Source of the DNA: Chromera velia
Taxonomy: Eukaryota; Sar; Chromeraceae
Reading direction: 5' to 3'
Assembly: GCA_018398765.1 (NCBI GenBank)
Contig: JAHBMJ010001104.1
Location: forward strand, 1 to 35,812
DNA: 35,812 nt
Position 1 is the stretch's first letter. Each line of letters starts with the position of its first letter. The position numbers and the translations under genes were made by a program. Under the pieces are notes generated by a model. The model did no database searches. It saw only the letters and a program-made list of their open reading frames with translations, and was not told the DNA's origin. This document shows, one piece after another, positions 1 through 12,229 of this stretch.

Positions 1-34
<34 letters not shown>

Positions 35-316
35 TACACATACACACACATATATACACACAAATACATACACAAATATATACACAAACACACACATAAA
101 CACACATACGTACTCGTACACGCACATGCACCCCCACACATACACACGCATACGCACACATAGGACACGCACGCACACACACATACGACATACACATACA
201 CCCCCTCTCTCTCTCTTTCATACACTCGCACATGCACACAGACCCAGACACAGACACAGTCACAGATACAGACACAGACACACGCACATACACACATATA
301 TACACATACACGGGTT
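1..316. repeat. CA-rich microsatellite at the left edge
   Basis: A perfect CA run covers about the first 28 bases. It decays into mixed CA/TA, CACG and CAGA units up to about 316. The open frames that cross it encode only His/Thr/Arg-rich low-complexity peptide, so I do not treat them as genes. The repeat continues beyond the window. Confidence 0.93.
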
Positions 317-1001
317 ACAAAGCCAAACAGGTAATCAGACTAAGCAGTTGTGCATAATAGGAAACCAGGCGAAGCATGCAGAAACCATGAAGAACCATTG
401 GCAATATACAAGGCATATATATGGATTTTGTGTTTGCAGAGAGTCCCACTCCATGCACTACTGCGCACGCTTTGCGAGCGCGCTTCTGCCGTACGCGCAG
501 GCTATTTTTTTAAAAAAAATCGAAGCTATATATATACATGTATCATGCATTGCATATATTCTCTTTAGTGTCTCTCTGGTTCCTTGTCGGGCCAGTATGC
601 ATCTTGTCTAGGCATAAGTCCTGTCCGTCTATTATTGCCTATATTTCTTATCGCCTCTCCGGGCGTGTATTGGTCCGGTATGCATAAGCTTGGTTTGTAT
701 TTCCATCAATCCTAGTTGCTCTACATAGGCACTCCATGTGGTCCCTATGCCTGCACCTAGAACTGCCATAAAAATTCCTTCCTGCGAGATGTGCTGAGGT
801 CCCTGCATGCCTAGGGCCTCGCACTCTTAATCACTCCCTGCCTTGCTGGATGTGTTCGGGTGATTTATCGATTCGATGTGAAGGTGGAATACAAAAATAG
901 AGACTGATCAGCACTTTCTCCACTGATCTCCCCTGCTCCCGCTTTTTCTTTCCTTTTCCTATATACATGCAGAAAATTATAAAACTCAAAAAAATTCAAG
1001 C

Positions 1002-1035
1002 ATGCATGCATGCAACATTAATTGCATGCATGCAT
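1002..1035. promoter_or_regulatory. TGCATGCA inverted repeat upstream of the secreted-protein gene
   Basis: Two 14-base arms, ATGCATGCATGCAA (1002-1015) and its exact reverse complement (1022-1035), flank the 6-base loop CATTAA. Each arm holds two overlapping TGCATGCA octamers. The element lies about 260 bases upstream of the ATG at 1298. TGCATGCA is a known binding motif of some apicomplexan ApiAP2 factors. A regulatory role here is inference. Confidence 0.5.
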
Positions 1036-1297
1036 ACAAAAATTGGTGCATGGGATCAAAATTTCCACGATCGCGAGACGGATCGAGGACCTTCACAGTG
1101 TCAATTCCACAGCACATTGTTTTCTCATTCGCTGCTTCATTCCCTCCAATCGCTCAGTCGCTCTAGCTGAGTCCATCAGACACTGCTCCAAAAGACGCTA
1201 CAGAGTGAAAGAGCGCGCTGTGTTTCGTCCCGCGGTCTACACAAATCGATCTGACAATCGTTCAGAGTGCAAGGGAAGAGATACCAAAGCGCAGAAG

Positions 1298-2359
1298 ATG
1301 ACGAGACTTCTTTTTGCAATCTCAGTGTCTATGCTCTCCGTCAGCCTCACACACGGTGCGCATCTCTCCCTTTTCCAGGAGCAAACCACAACCCGACAAA
1401 GCTCTCTGAGTTCCTTCAAAGCATGGACCGAAAGTGCAGGTTGCCAAGACTGCATGACTCTTATTGGCACTTTGGTAGAAGGTCTTGGAGAGGCAGGCTT
1501 CGTTCAGTCCTCTAAATTCGATGACGAGAGCTCCACACTCTCTGTGACACTGAAGAGTACAGCATACGGAGAGATTGCATCCCCTTCCAAAATTCCCATC
1601 GCATGGAGAGTCGAGAACCCCTTGACCTTCTCCTTAAGAAAAAGTGCCGAGACAGAAGTCACTATCGACATAGAGGGGCTGAACATGCACCCAGCAGCCC
1701 AGTCATGGGATTTGTACACAAAATATATGGGATCCAATCCACGACGCTGCATAGGAGACATGTCGCCCTGTCTGGCGGCAGAGGAAAAACTCGCGGGGGA
1801 TTACTACAAAAAAAATAAGGACGACCTTCTGAAAGGCGATGGCAAAATTTCAAAAATCCTCAAGGGTATGGATGATTTGAACTGGTTCGTCCGAAAAGCC
1901 ATCAATTCGCATGTGCCTTCGATTTTTTATTCCCTGACTACTCTCACCCCGCGAAAGCTCACAAAGTTAAGAATCGACACAAAAACACACACAGTCGCAG
2001 GCACAGCCGAGCCTGATGAGTCGCACGCGAACTTTGGACCTGCGAGTGCGGCAGGACTGTTCGAGAAGACGAGGGAGCTGGGCAAGGAGCGGCTAGTCTC
2101 CCAGTCCAGCACTCTCGCGGTTGCAGAGAAGGCCGCAGCCTCCGGGATCAACTTCGCGAAAATGCTTTGCCATGGAGAGTCCGACATGCTCCCCATGTTG
2201 TACAAAACAGGGATTTCAGCAGGGAAGGTGGACAAAATCGCCAAACTGTTTGCCTACTGTCCCGTTGACCTTCCCCCAGGAGACACCGACCCTGCGTCGT
2301 GCAAGGGGGACAGCGGGAGGATCTTCTGGGCAGCAAAGCCTGGTGTTACTATGACCTGA
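1298..2359 (+). CDS. Secreted cysteine-containing hypothetical protein, intronless, 353 aa
   Basis: The frame is uninterrupted from ATG 1298 to TGA 2359. The open frame extends upstream to 1022, but I chose 1298 because it gives a typical signal peptide: MTR, a hydrophobic core at about residues 4-17 (LLFAISVSMLSVSL), and a likely cleavage after THG near residue 20. The mature protein has a CxxC pair (GCQDC, about residue 46) followed by an amphipathic helix, loosely like the start of a saposin-B domain. It has a second Cys pair in RRCIGDMSPC and three C-terminal cysteines (MLCHG, AYCPV, ASCKG), which suggests disulfides. The middle is Lys-rich and helical (about residues 165-195). There is no transmembrane segment after the signal. 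I do not recognise the family, and the saposin resemblance is weak. It is likely secreted or lumenal. No introns are needed, unlike all the other genes here. Confidence 0.75.
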   Translation: MTRLLFAISVSMLSVSLTHGAHLSLFQEQTTTRQSSLSSFKAWTESAGCQDCMTLIGTLVEGLGEAGFVQSSKFDDESSTLSVTLKSTAYGEIASPSKIPIAWRVENPLTFSLRKSAETEVTIDIEGLNMHPAAQSWDLYTKYMGSNPRRCIGDMSPCLAAEEKLAGDYYKKNKDDLLKGDGKISKILKGMDDLNWFVRKAINSHVPSIFYSLTTLTPRKLTKLRIDTKTHTVAGTAEPDESHANFGPASAAGLFEKTRELGKERLVSQSSTLAVAEKAAASGINFAKMLCHGESDMLPMLYKTGISAGKVDKIAKLFAYCPVDLPPGDTDPASCKGDSGRIFWAAKPGVTMT

Positions 2360-2877
2360 TCAGAAGAATGAGAAAAAGGAGAAATGGAGCAGGAGAGGCA
2401 AACAATCACAAACACGCAATCAAGAGAAAAGACAATCACAAAGAAAAGAGCGAAAAATCAATTTTGCCCCTTCACCTTTCTTTCTTTCTTTCTTTCTTTC
2501 TTTCTGTCCCCCCCTTTCTGCCTTCCCTCCCTCATGTGATCGACGGCTGCTGTGTCACACCACAAGAAATCGGTCCACTCATGCTTCGCTTTTTTCGTCT
2601 TCAACTTGGTGCATCTCTTTCGTTCTTTCTTCATGTCTTTTGTCAGTTCTCCAATTCAGCAAGCTTGCCTGGCATCTGTTTCATCCCCGCTCGTCCTGCT
2701 GAAGTGCCTTGATGCGCACAATCTTTTCTGAATGTGACCCGCCACGGTGGCATGCCTACCGGAAGAAAAGTGATCGATTGCACAAGCACAGGCTGTGTTA
2801 TGAAGCACTTTATGAAGTAAAAAACGAGCAAAGCAAAAACTAATCGTGAGTCCGAGTCGTGACAGTTTCAACGCATG
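2360..2877. other. 3' flank of the secreted-protein gene, no gene seen
   Basis: The first 100 bases are A-rich and could be 3' UTR. A short TTTC run lies at about 2475-2504. Open frames are short and follow the base composition. I see no exon flanked by splice sites. Confidence 0.5.
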
Positions 2878-3492
2878 CAATCTAATATACAGACATATTA
2901 GAGCAAAAATTTAAATCTATGCGATCAGATTCAATTGAAATTAACACGTACTTTCTTCACCAAAACAAACAAGTTTTAAAACAACTTAAACAATATAGAA
3001 TGAATTAATTTACCACTGGCAGTATTAAAATAAAAAAATAAATCTTATATGTCTTTTAGATTTTTTAATGGTTCCACAGATTTCTCAGCCCTATTTTGCA
3101 TGAGGGGGTTAGTTTAAGTTTAAAAGTGATACAAAATTACTAAAAAAAGTCTGAGTAGCTTTATATATAACAATATGTGATTATAACTATCGCTTAATAA
3201 TGAAAAAAAATGGGTTTTAATAGTTTGAAAAAAAATATTTGAAGATTGGGAAGACTTTAAGAATCAATCGGATACATAAAGTATACTATAGAAAGTATAT
3301 TCAAAGTTTGAAGGTTTTCTTTTTTTAAATTTAATATAAAACCAAATCTTATAGACTAGATCCTCTATAGACCAAATTGTTGTATAAACATCGAAAAATT
3401 TGAAAAAAAAGGAAATATTTGAAGTCATTTTTAAAAATATGCATTCGTATTATTATTATACCATTGTAAAAGAATTGAATTCTTTTACGTAA
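2878..3492. other. AT-rich island
   Basis: About 600 bases are strongly A/T-rich, with many A and T runs, next to sequence near 50% GC. It contains no long open frame and local repeats such as AAAGTATACTATAGAAAGTATAT (near 3277). It could be an old mobile-element remnant, an organelle-derived insert or a scaffold-like AT block. I could not match it to any of these. Confidence 0.6.
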
Positions 3493-4668
3493 CATGCGTG
3501 TGTCTTGCAGACGAATGATTTCCTTGGTAGTTCAAGATAAGGCCGGCTTCGCGAGAGTGACTCAGACTGTGGGATGTCACAACTCTTTTCTTTTCGCCTT
3601 TTTCAGTAAGCCCGCTCATGCAGAAGATCCAGGCAGTAATAAAAACCACTGGCACCGTGGCGGTTCAATGCACGCAGACCTCCGACGCCTTTGGAACTGG
3701 TCGTGTGCTTGCAGGCGTCCCGTAGATCGATGCATCATGCGCAGGCAATGATCGAAAGAGTTCACGCAGGAACAAAAACCACAAAGACTACGTCTCTCTC
3801 ACTGTCTCGATCAGGTGTTCTCTTGGACCTGTCCGCATCCTGGAGCCACCGATCTACAAAGCAACGAAGTAAAATGAGAACGAAGTTCGAGCCTGTTTTT
3901 CTCTGCATTTAGCGTTTCGGCATTTCTGCATTCAGACTTTTTTCTTTCCCTGGTTTCTTTTCTGCCTTAATTGCTCGATCTCCCCTAATTCTCTTTGCGA
4001 CGCACGAAACGGAACGCCAGAGCCGCTCTGTCTCTTCAAGTGGAGTTCCATCCAATGCACCTAGCTGGCTCGATCGAACTGATTTGAGATTTTTCTTTCA
4101 CATGGGGGGATCGAGTGATCTTCTCTGTATGTCTGAACTCTGCTCTCAGAATTGTCTTCAAAAAATGAGTCTTTCTCTCTCTCTCTCAGTCGCTCCCTCT
4201 CCTCTTTGCCCGTTCATCACCTACTCAACCGACGGGGTCATAGAAAAGAGACGACGGTTTTAGTCTGCCTCAGTGCAGCCTTGCAGATCAATAAGGAGTC
4301 CGACAGGGAGAGAATGAAGAGACTGACCACCAAGACCGTACAAGCAAACGTGATATTCCTTCCACATTAACGGGCCAAGCTTGTTAATCACCTCTAATTG
4401 TTCCCCATCTCGATCCAATCTGAACGTAAATTTCTTTTTTCGTTCTTCGGCTCCAAGAACAGGAGAACCGACAAATCGCGAGAGAGAGTGAAAAAAATGG
4501 AAAAAGAAGATTTCCATGACTGATTGATTGATTACGATCACGTTTGTCTGCACGCGCTTCCACGTTGACTTTCTCGATCTTGCTGCATGGCTATTGGGCT
4601 CTTTGGGGGAGCCATGAAAATACTTTGAAGAGACACACGTGCACGACATCGGTCGTTAGATACAGGAT
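3493..4668. other. Intergenic, no gene supported
   Basis: Composition returns to normal after the AT island. Several frames of 70-130 codons exist on both strands but have no domain, no coherent splice structure and biased residues. A Ser/Leu-coding CT run lies at about 4166-4205. Confidence 0.4.
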
Positions 4669-4689
4669 TCTTTCTTTCTTTCTTTCTTC

Positions 4690-4762
<73 letters not shown>

Positions 4763-4781
4763 TTCCTTTCTTTTTTCCTTC

Positions 4782-4814
<33 letters not shown>

Positions 4815-4840
4815 TTCCTTTCTTTCTTTCTTTCTTTCTC
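4669..4840. repeat. CTTT/CCTT polypyrimidine microsatellite
   Basis: About 170 bases of (CTTT)n with interspersed CCTT units, all pyrimidine on the + strand. The tract has mirror symmetry and could form triplex (H-) DNA. It creates spurious Phe/Leu/Ser (+) and Lys/Arg/Glu (-) open frames. Confidence 0.95.
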
Positions 4841-4886
4841 ATGCATAACGGACAAAAAATTTCTTTCTCATGTATAACGGACAAAA
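4832..4886. repeat. 26-bp tandem duplication at the end of the CTTT tract
   Basis: Bases 4832-4857 and 4861-4886 are the same 26-mer, ending in ATAACGGACAAAA, with one mismatch (CATGC versus CATGT). The offset is 29 bases. It looks like slippage or unequal exchange at the edge of the microsatellite. Confidence 0.9.
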
Positions 4887-7836
4887 GAAGACAAACGGAA
4901 AGCTTGCGCATATGCAGACCTCACCGCAAGGCACGCAAGAATTGAAAAAAATTGACGCACGCACTCACGCACTCACTCATCCGTTCCTCAGCCGGGCACC
5001 CGACAGTCAAAGTCAGGTAGGTGCATCGACTGAACGAATTCGCTCCCCCCTTTCAATCTTCCTTCCTTACACTCACGGTGATACATGAATTTCGCATCAC
5101 TCGCATGATCAAAAGATATGTATGCACTTGCACATTGTCAAGCGATGTGGCCTCTCCAGAAGTCCATGAGTGTGCTTTCTTCCTCTTTCGCATTCTCTTT
5201 CATAGCCTCTTTCTGACTACCTCCCGCCCTTTAATTCCTGCCAACTCCCCACAGCGGCCGGAGTCCGACCCCCCATGCAGAACCACATGCAAACAAGAAA
5301 ACATCTCTCTCACAACATATGATTCTCGACAGCTAGACGATCAGACGTACGATGAATTAAAAATACACTCATGCACCGCTTTGTTGATGTCACTACATGC
5401 ATTGAATTCCTCCCTCATGCACGGGCTGCATGTGTGTCAACTCTTCACTCGTGCCTCCACTCATGCATGCATGCATACATAAAATTAAACATAAAATCCC
5501 GACCGCCCTCGACACATATACACGACATTTCTGCACGAGAATACGTCGAGCCTCGAGACACGGAGACGTTGTTTCTTTTCTTTAAAAGAGATGAAAACAG
5601 ACAAAAACCCTCCGACCCATCCCGAAAAAACATGCAGGGTAAGAAATGTACTAGTAGTGCCTTCACGCAACTCGCGTGCATGTCTCTTCCCTCCCCTTCC
5701 CTTCCCTTCCCTTCCCTTCCCTCTCCTTCGCACTGGGTGCCGATTGCCTCGTTGAACGAATTCAGTTCATCGACGCACGCAAAACCGCCATGCAGGGCAT
5801 ACGTCTGAGGAGAGCAGTTGATCGTCTGTTTTGTTAATTGACGCACGCACTCTCCCGATCCATCAAGCAGAAACTCTGCGTTTTCCCCACCCCACCCTTG
5901 AAAGCCCCTCCCGTCCCAATTCATCCATTCACAGAAAACAGATCTCCGTGAGTCCATTTGAGGTTCAATTGAGTATCTTTCTTTCTCTGTGCAGGTCGGT
6001 AGCTTGTTGTGGGCTCGCTGAGCAATGTCGTTGTGAATTCTTTTGAATTAATCACTGCTGAATTGTTCGCTGCATATGTCTCGACACGGTGCTGGACAGC
6101 TTTGTTCCTCATTGCTGGCCCCTTTGTGTCCGTCTTTGTCTGGCTGAACGAAGACTCCTTCGAATTGAGAAGCACTGGACAAGTGACTTCTCACGGAAGG
6201 CAGGACAAAAAGGAGAAAAAGGATCGATCCGAACATACGTAAAATTCTTGCTGACTGGCTGACTAAAGCTCCTGTTAATTGACGTCTTTCTCAAGTGTGA
6301 CTGCATGACTCAACCAAAAAGACTTTGTAAAACCGTTGAATTCTGAAATGGTTGTGGCCTTTTGAATTTCACTCTCTGAATTGATGCATGCGGGCATGGA
6401 CAGAGACCGCGCGAACGTCTTACACGAAACAACGCAACGACACAGTAAGTCAGGTACTCCCCTTTTGCACTGCAGCCAGTCCTGGCGCATGCAAGTCTGG
6501 CCAGTCAGGTATTTAAGGCATTCATTCCGTCGGTCTCCAGCGCCTTTGCTTTCCCCATTGCCTCGATTGTTGAGTCTCGAACGTGTTGATTGAGCTAGGT
6601 GACGACCCACCGTGAAGTTTGTATGACAACGGGAATATTTTCTCCTCAACATTCCCGTTTTCATTCAGTTTCTCCACGCGAAGTGTTTGAACGCCACTTT
6701 AAAGAAGAAAGGAAGGAAGGAAGGAAGGAAGCACAGAAACTGAGCGAAGGGGAAGATGAAGGAAGAGGCGGAGAACGCCTCGAGGGGCCATTCATCATGG
6801 GGAAGGGGGGAAAAACGAGGGAGGTCAAAGAAGAGGAAATTTAAAGGAAGAAGGCAAAACAAGGGGGATGCTCAAGGCCGATATATATCAAATGAAAAAG
6901 ATGAAACACAGTAGGAAACAAACGAAGACTTTCCGAAAAAGAAAGACGACACGGCATGATCACGAAAAAGACAGCAGCAGCAGAACACTCATATGGTTGT
7001 TTCTTCATGAAAAAGAAGAAGGGAAGAAGAACAAAACAAATGACAAAGCACGCAACGTGCTGACTCTGGCAGTGTCCACTTTGACATGCATCGTATTGCA
7101 TTCTTTCTTTCTTTTTCTTCCGTAACTCACCGCAACCATGAAACAACAAGATGGAGAGACCTATTTGTCTTGCGTATGTCTGCGCGTCTGTCCACTGAAT
7201 TCTCGGAATTGTTTTTTTCTTTTGGTTTCCCATGCATGCACAGAGGCCTCTTCGATCTATCTGCAGCTTCTTCTCTGTCTATGGAAGTCAGTGACGGGTA
7301 GGTAAAGGAAGAGGAGGGAAAGGAAGGGATAGGTCAAAAGCTTTAGACAAACGTTAAAACACGGAAGGAATTCGGGCTGAATTAGAACTTGATTCAGAAG
7401 GGAGGACGAGTCTGCAACCCTAAAGAAGGCAATCTCACGTCCCACCCCTTTCCTCTCACGCAGTCTCTATCCACGTCCCCGCTCCCTCACTTCCTCTACG
7501 CACTGAACGGAATAATAGTTTCTTCCAAGGATTCACGCGCTTAGTTTGTCCTGACATGCAGACATGCATGGTAAATCATGCATGCAGGCTCTGTGACGCA
7601 CATGCAGGTAGGTATGCAAACAGGAAACGAAAACACGCACGTATGTCCGACTGTCTCAAAATTGGTTGCAAGGGCGAAGGGCGGGAAGGGATCACATGCA
7701 GCGGAAGGAAGACGGTACACGGAAAATAAAAAATTGAGCGAGACGGTATGCGCAGAACAAAAAGGGCCGAGCTACTCATTTAGCCCCACCCTGGTTCTTC
7801 CTTCGCTGTCCCGCAAAATTGCATGCGGATGCCGAG
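4887..7836. other. Gene-poor stretch, no gene supported
   Basis: Many short frames exist on both strands, but none has recognisable domains or exon boundaries. It holds a (CCCTT)n run at about 5693-5722, a GGAA run at about 6708-6730, TGCATGCA octamers at 5464-5475, 7233-7240 and 7579-7586, and an inverted CATGCATG pair at 7567-7586. A hydrophobic frame at 6009-6242 was considered and rejected. The right end may be 3' UTR of the minus-strand gene that stops at 7837. Confidence 0.4.
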
Positions 7837-10794
<2,958 letters not shown>

Positions 10795-10959
10795 TTACTG
10801 CCAGTGTATAGTCATACCTCTGTACCGTTGACTGTATTTCTCTCCATCTGAGGTGTCAGTTGGACTCCACTTCCTGCTACCTAGCTGAGAAACGAACAAC
10901 ACACGCGTATATGTGCCTGAGTCCAAATTAAATTGTGTGCACGACGCGCGCACACAGTT

Positions 10960-11075
10960 CTGCATGTCGCCTCGGGCCGCCGCGGGCCGCGTGTGGCGGG
11001 CGGCCGGCCATGCAACGTACGGCCTAGCCATGCAACGGCCCGCCGTTGTCGCCGCCCACCTCCGCCGGAACGAGT
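10960..11075. other. Very GC-rich block with a short direct repeat
   Basis: About 100 bases of mostly G/C (GCCGCCGCGGGCCGCG-like). The 11-mer GCCATGCAACG occurs twice, about 20 bases apart. The block directly abuts the AT-richer 54-bp repeats, giving one of the sharpest composition steps in the window. Confidence 0.7.
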
Positions 11076-11089
11076 TGGTAAAACATAAA

Positions 11090-11640
11090 AGGTTAGATTT
11101 AAGTGTAGGCGAACGTATTTATTTTAAACTTGTGAAACAAAGTGAATTGGAACTAAGTGTAGGCGAACGTGTGTATTTCAAGCTTGTGGCAGTATGTGGA
11201 TTAAGACTAAGTGCAGGCGAACGTGTTTATTCTAAGCTTCTGGCCCACATTATGGGACTTAGTGGGACTAACTAAAATGGATCGAAATGTAAGCAAACGT
11301 GTTTATTTCAAACTTGCGAAACAGAAAAGGTTAGATTTAACTGCAGATAAACAAGTTTATTCTAAACTTGTGCGACTGACCGAAAGAGGACTAACTATAT
11401 AGACGAATCTGTTTATATTCTAAGACATAATGGGAAGGTCTAGCATGAAACCAATCAATCAATCAAACTTGTGGAGCTACATAAATAAAGGTGGGTGAAT
11501 CTGTTTATTCTAAGCTTGTAAACTAGTTTGTGAATCAAACTGAAATTTGTTACTGAATGGAAACTAAGTGTATATGAAAGGTTTTTTCAAAGCTTGTGGG
11601 ATTAAGTAAATTAGAATTAAGTATAGGTATCGTTGCTGAG
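11090..11640. repeat. Degenerate 54-bp tandem repeat (minisatellite) with coding-like periodicity
   Basis: The core AAGTGTAGGCGAACGTGTTT followed by ATTTCAAACTTGTG recurs at about 11100, 11155, 11210, 11285 and 11340. More degraded copies follow at about 11400, 11490 and 11570. Spacing is 54-55 bases for the first copies, then irregular. On the + strand the first copies read as an 18-residue repeat of the form LxLSVGERVYFKLV plus four variable residues; the frame breaks with a stop at 11273-11275 and resumes in another frame. It is either a minisatellite or the relic of a repeat-protein exon. Confidence 0.8.
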
Positions 11641-12229
11641 TCGTTTTTGACTCCCTGACCGCCATAACACCGTGATTCTGCATGCTTCTACAATATCGTA
11701 TGTATAACGTCACCAATCAGAATTTTTTATTACTTTTGCTTTCAGGTCGCAAAGTCGCGATTTTTATGTTTGTCTTTGGTCACTTATTTTTTAATTATTG
11801 TCTGCCGCTCAATCTGTGCCATTCGGTGTACATCAGTTTTCCTTGCGTTGCTTGTTATCTGTTTATCCTTGATCGGAGCTCCTTGGTTCATGATCACTGT
11901 GCGTACCCACTGGCATGCATGCAGGTGTTCAGACCTTCTCTTCGTCACTTAGCTCTCTTTTTCAAGATGACTCGCTTTTGTCTTACTCACGCACACCCTC
12001 GGTCAGATTTCCTCACGATTTTTGCTTACAAACTCCCTCTACTATTTTACACTGCTTCTCCAGCAATTCACATTTTCCTTCCCGGCTGTGTGGTGTTTCA
12101 CTTGTTGGAATGGATTTTTTCTGGAGATCCTTTTCTCTTTCCTGCTCCGATCTTCTTCCTTAAGCTGGCCTTGATTGTCTCTTCAAATCGTTGCCTGCAT
12201 TCATGGCCTGTTTTCTTTTAGGCCGGCCT
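11641..12229. other. T-rich 3' flank of the ankyrin gene
   Basis: This lies just downstream of the ankyrin gene stop (12230) in its sense. It is T-rich on the + strand and so A-rich in the possible 3' UTR. A hydrophobic 179-codon + strand frame (11682-12221) spans it, but it looks like a by-product of T-richness. One TGCATGCA lies at 11916-11923. Confidence 0.4.

Noticed and set aside
126-611. His/Thr-rich 161-codon open frame
   Set aside because: Most of it is the CA repeat, and the rest has no protein-like features.
4538-4945. Lys/Arg/Glu-rich and Phe/Leu/Ser-rich open frames on both strands
   Set aside because: They are direct translations of the CTTT microsatellite.
6009-6242. 77-codon frame with a hydrophobic middle (LFLIAGPFVSVFVWL)
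   Set aside because: It could be a small membrane protein, but it has no homology I recognise, no support from context, and an overlapping minus frame of equal length.
11682-12221. Hydrophobic 179-codon + strand open frame
   Set aside because: The region is T-rich on this strand, so Phe/Leu are expected. It has no domain or clear start context, and it lies in the probable 3' UTR of the ankyrin gene on the other strand.
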